Below are positions 24,026 through 24,625 of a DNA stretch of 24,625 nucleotides, piece after piece. The notes below the pieces were generated by a model. The model did no database searches, was not told where the DNA came from, and was given only the letters and a program-made list of their open reading frames with translations. Location: the NCBI GenBank assembly GCA_964532405.1, contig CAZHIC010000033.1, positions 1 through 24,625 on the forward strand, in the 5' to 3' direction. The translations under genes were made by a program, and so were the position numbers. Source of the DNA: PALSA-1006 sp964532405. GTDB lineage: Bacteria; Pseudomonadota; Gammaproteobacteria; Burkholderiales; Gallionellaceae. Each line of letters begins with the position of its first letter. The first letter of the stretch is position 1.

Positions 24026-24049
24026 ACATCTTTGGCATGCCAAAGATGT
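24026..24049. repeat. Perfect 24-bp palindrome
   Basis: The half-site ACATCTTTGGCA is followed at once by its exact reverse complement, centred on CATG. The pairing extends by GGC/GCC with a 2-nt bulge. Neither strand has a T-run after it, so a rho-independent terminator is not supported. It lies between the tRNA-Asn terminator and map. Confidence 0.8.
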
Positions 24050-24066
24050 GCCCAACAAAAGGCAAC

Positions 24067-24089
24067 AAAAAAGCCACATTGCTGCGGCC
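24067..24089 (-). terminator. Rho-independent terminator of tRNA-Asn
   Basis: On the minus strand GCCGC pairs with GTGGC (one G-T pair) around a 6-nt loop and is followed by TTTTTT, starting about 14 nt past the tRNA 3' end. Confidence 0.65.
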
Positions 24090-24102
24090 TAAGTGCTTGA
24101 TC

Positions 24103-24178
24103 TGGCTCCCCGACCTGGACTCGAACCAGGGACCTGCGGATTAACAGTCCGTCGCTCTACCGACTGAGCTATCAGGGA
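24103..24178 (-). tRNA. tRNA-Asn (GTT)
   Basis: The 76-nt minus-strand sequence starts TCCCTGATAGCTCAGTCGG and ends with encoded CCA. The anticodon loop CTGTTAA, closed by ACGGA/TCCGC, gives GTT. The D-arm, short variable loop and T-arm (CTGGTTCGAGTCCAG) are canonical, and the acceptor stem has one G-T pair. Confidence 0.97.
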
Positions 24179-24193
24179 ATTGATGAGGCGCGC

Positions 24194-24222
24194 ATACTAA
24201 TCGTTAAGCATGTTTTGGTCAA
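24194..24222 (-). promoter_or_regulatory. Sigma-70 promoter of tRNA-Asn
   Basis: On the minus strand TTGACC (-35, 24217-24222), a 17-nt spacer and TAGTAT (-10, 24194-24199) are followed by a GC-rich discriminator (GCGCGCC). This is the same design as the tRNA-Leu promoter in this window. Confidence 0.7.
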
Positions 24223-24452
24223 ATACTTACTTTTGTATTGTTAGCTCTAAATAGTTCTCATCCATAAACACCCGAACTTTCAGCACTGACCGATGACCAT
24301 TTTTGGTCGGGCGCTGTAAATCGAGCATTTTTTCCGTTATAGGCAGACGGATTCGCAAGCGTGATTCGTCTATCCTGTTTTTCAGCCATTTTGGTGCGAG
24401 TCCTCCCGCACCATGATAGGCATTTTAAAACGCACCACACACTTCGATAACG
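24223..24452. other. Non-coding flank of an insertion sequence
   Basis: No gene is supported here. Two small hairpins are present: GACCA/TGGTC with a TTTT loop (24295-24308) and TGGTGCG/CGCACCA with an 8-nt loop (24392-24413). The end of the insertion sequence should fall in this stretch, but its terminal inverted repeat cannot be fixed without the other end. Confidence 0.45.
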
Positions 24453-24625
24453 CTATACGGCTTGTCGTGACAGGCGCGCAAACAGCTTGAAGTTATACGC
24501 CAGCACCGCCGACATCACGTAAGACTTGGAGCGCTCCCACCCACGCCACGTACAGCGATCCAAACCGAACACCCGCTTGAGCATCGAGATGTTGCCTTCG
24601 ATCCCAGCGCGGAAGTGTTTGAGCT
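24453..24625 (-). CDS. DDE transposase, C-terminal fragment (runs off window)
   Basis: The last 56 codons of a minus-strand gene are present; the rest lies beyond the window's right end, and the frame ends at TAG 24453-24455. The readable segment contains FRAGIEGNISMLKRVFGLD, then CTWRGWERSKSYV and VLAYNFKLFARL. This is the usual C-terminal pattern of DDE transposases of the IS5/IS1182/ISNCY kind: the Glu of the catalytic triad in an EGNISMLKR-like helix, followed by a hydrophobic AYNF helix. The exact IS family cannot be decided from this part. Whether the gene is intact is unknown. Confidence 0.8.
   Translation of the reverse strand, partial: LKHFRAGIEGNISMLKRVFGLDRCTWRGWERSKSYVMSAVLAYNFKLFARLSRQAV

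Noticed and set aside
24391..24413. Sequence resembling a tRNA 3' end (GCGAGTCCTCCCGCACCA), a possible attachment site
   Set aside because: The T-stem does not pair and no tRNA body precedes it. The stretch is explained by a simple TGGTGCG/CGCACCA hairpin.
24258..24440. 60-codon minus-strand frame next to the transposase
   Set aside because: It spans two hairpins in the non-coding flank and has no recognisable protein features.

Overview
The window looks like chromosome from a betaproteobacterium of roughly mid-50s % GC. The basis is the RNase R (rnr)-RlmB pair, the map-glnD pair, a stand-alone ParA, and tRNA genes whose promoters have GC-rich discriminators. A relative of the Gallionellaceae/Nitrosomonadales is my guess from general resemblance, not something the sequence proves.

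Left part (1-14.7 kb, all minus strand, read from 14694 down to 1): one tightly packed type I secretion / large-adhesin operon. In transcription order it encodes: (i) a TolC/OprM-like outer-membrane lipoprotein carrying an unusual C-terminal extension of two SPOR-like modules and a Lys/Ala/Glu-rich helix; (ii) a 1214-residue TolA-like helical repeat protein with a signal peptide and a third copy of the SPOR-like module; (iii) a regulator with an N-terminal LuxR-type HTH, a cyclase-like middle and an AAA-type ATPase; (iv) a 1334-residue exporter made of two fused ABC half-transporters with a C39-peptidase-like domain between them; (v) an HlyD/LapC-type membrane fusion protein; and (vi) the N-terminal 320 residues of a Pro/Thr/Ser/Ala-rich repeat protein that is probably the exported adhesin and continues beyond base 1. 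The first five genes overlap, abut, or are 1 nt apart. The adhesin gene follows a 116-nt gap containing a long inverted repeat. I read the group as one machine: adhesin, inner-membrane exporter, periplasmic adaptor and outer-membrane pore, plus an internal regulator and two accessory SPOR/coiled-coil parts.

Middle (14.7-18.6 kb): a 480-nt gap, then tRNA-Leu(CAG) on the minus strand with its own terminator and a strong promoter whose -35 box touches the start codon of the divergent rnr gene. rnr and rlmB overlap on the plus strand and are followed by a small uncharacterised protein gene.

Right part (18.6-24.6 kb, minus strand): in transcription order, tRNA-Asn(GTT), methionine aminopeptidase (map), the PII uridylyltransferase glnD, an HD-domain phosphohydrolase and an orphan ParA ATPase. 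A pair of inverted 'CACGGAT' family repeats separates map from glnD. A perfect 24-bp palindrome lies between tRNA-Asn and map. The window ends inside the C-terminal end of an insertion-sequence transposase.

The most interesting element is the expanded secretion operon: a tandem-fused exporter, SPOR modules duplicated across two neighbouring genes, a helical protein far longer than the periplasm is wide, and an embedded ATPase regulator.
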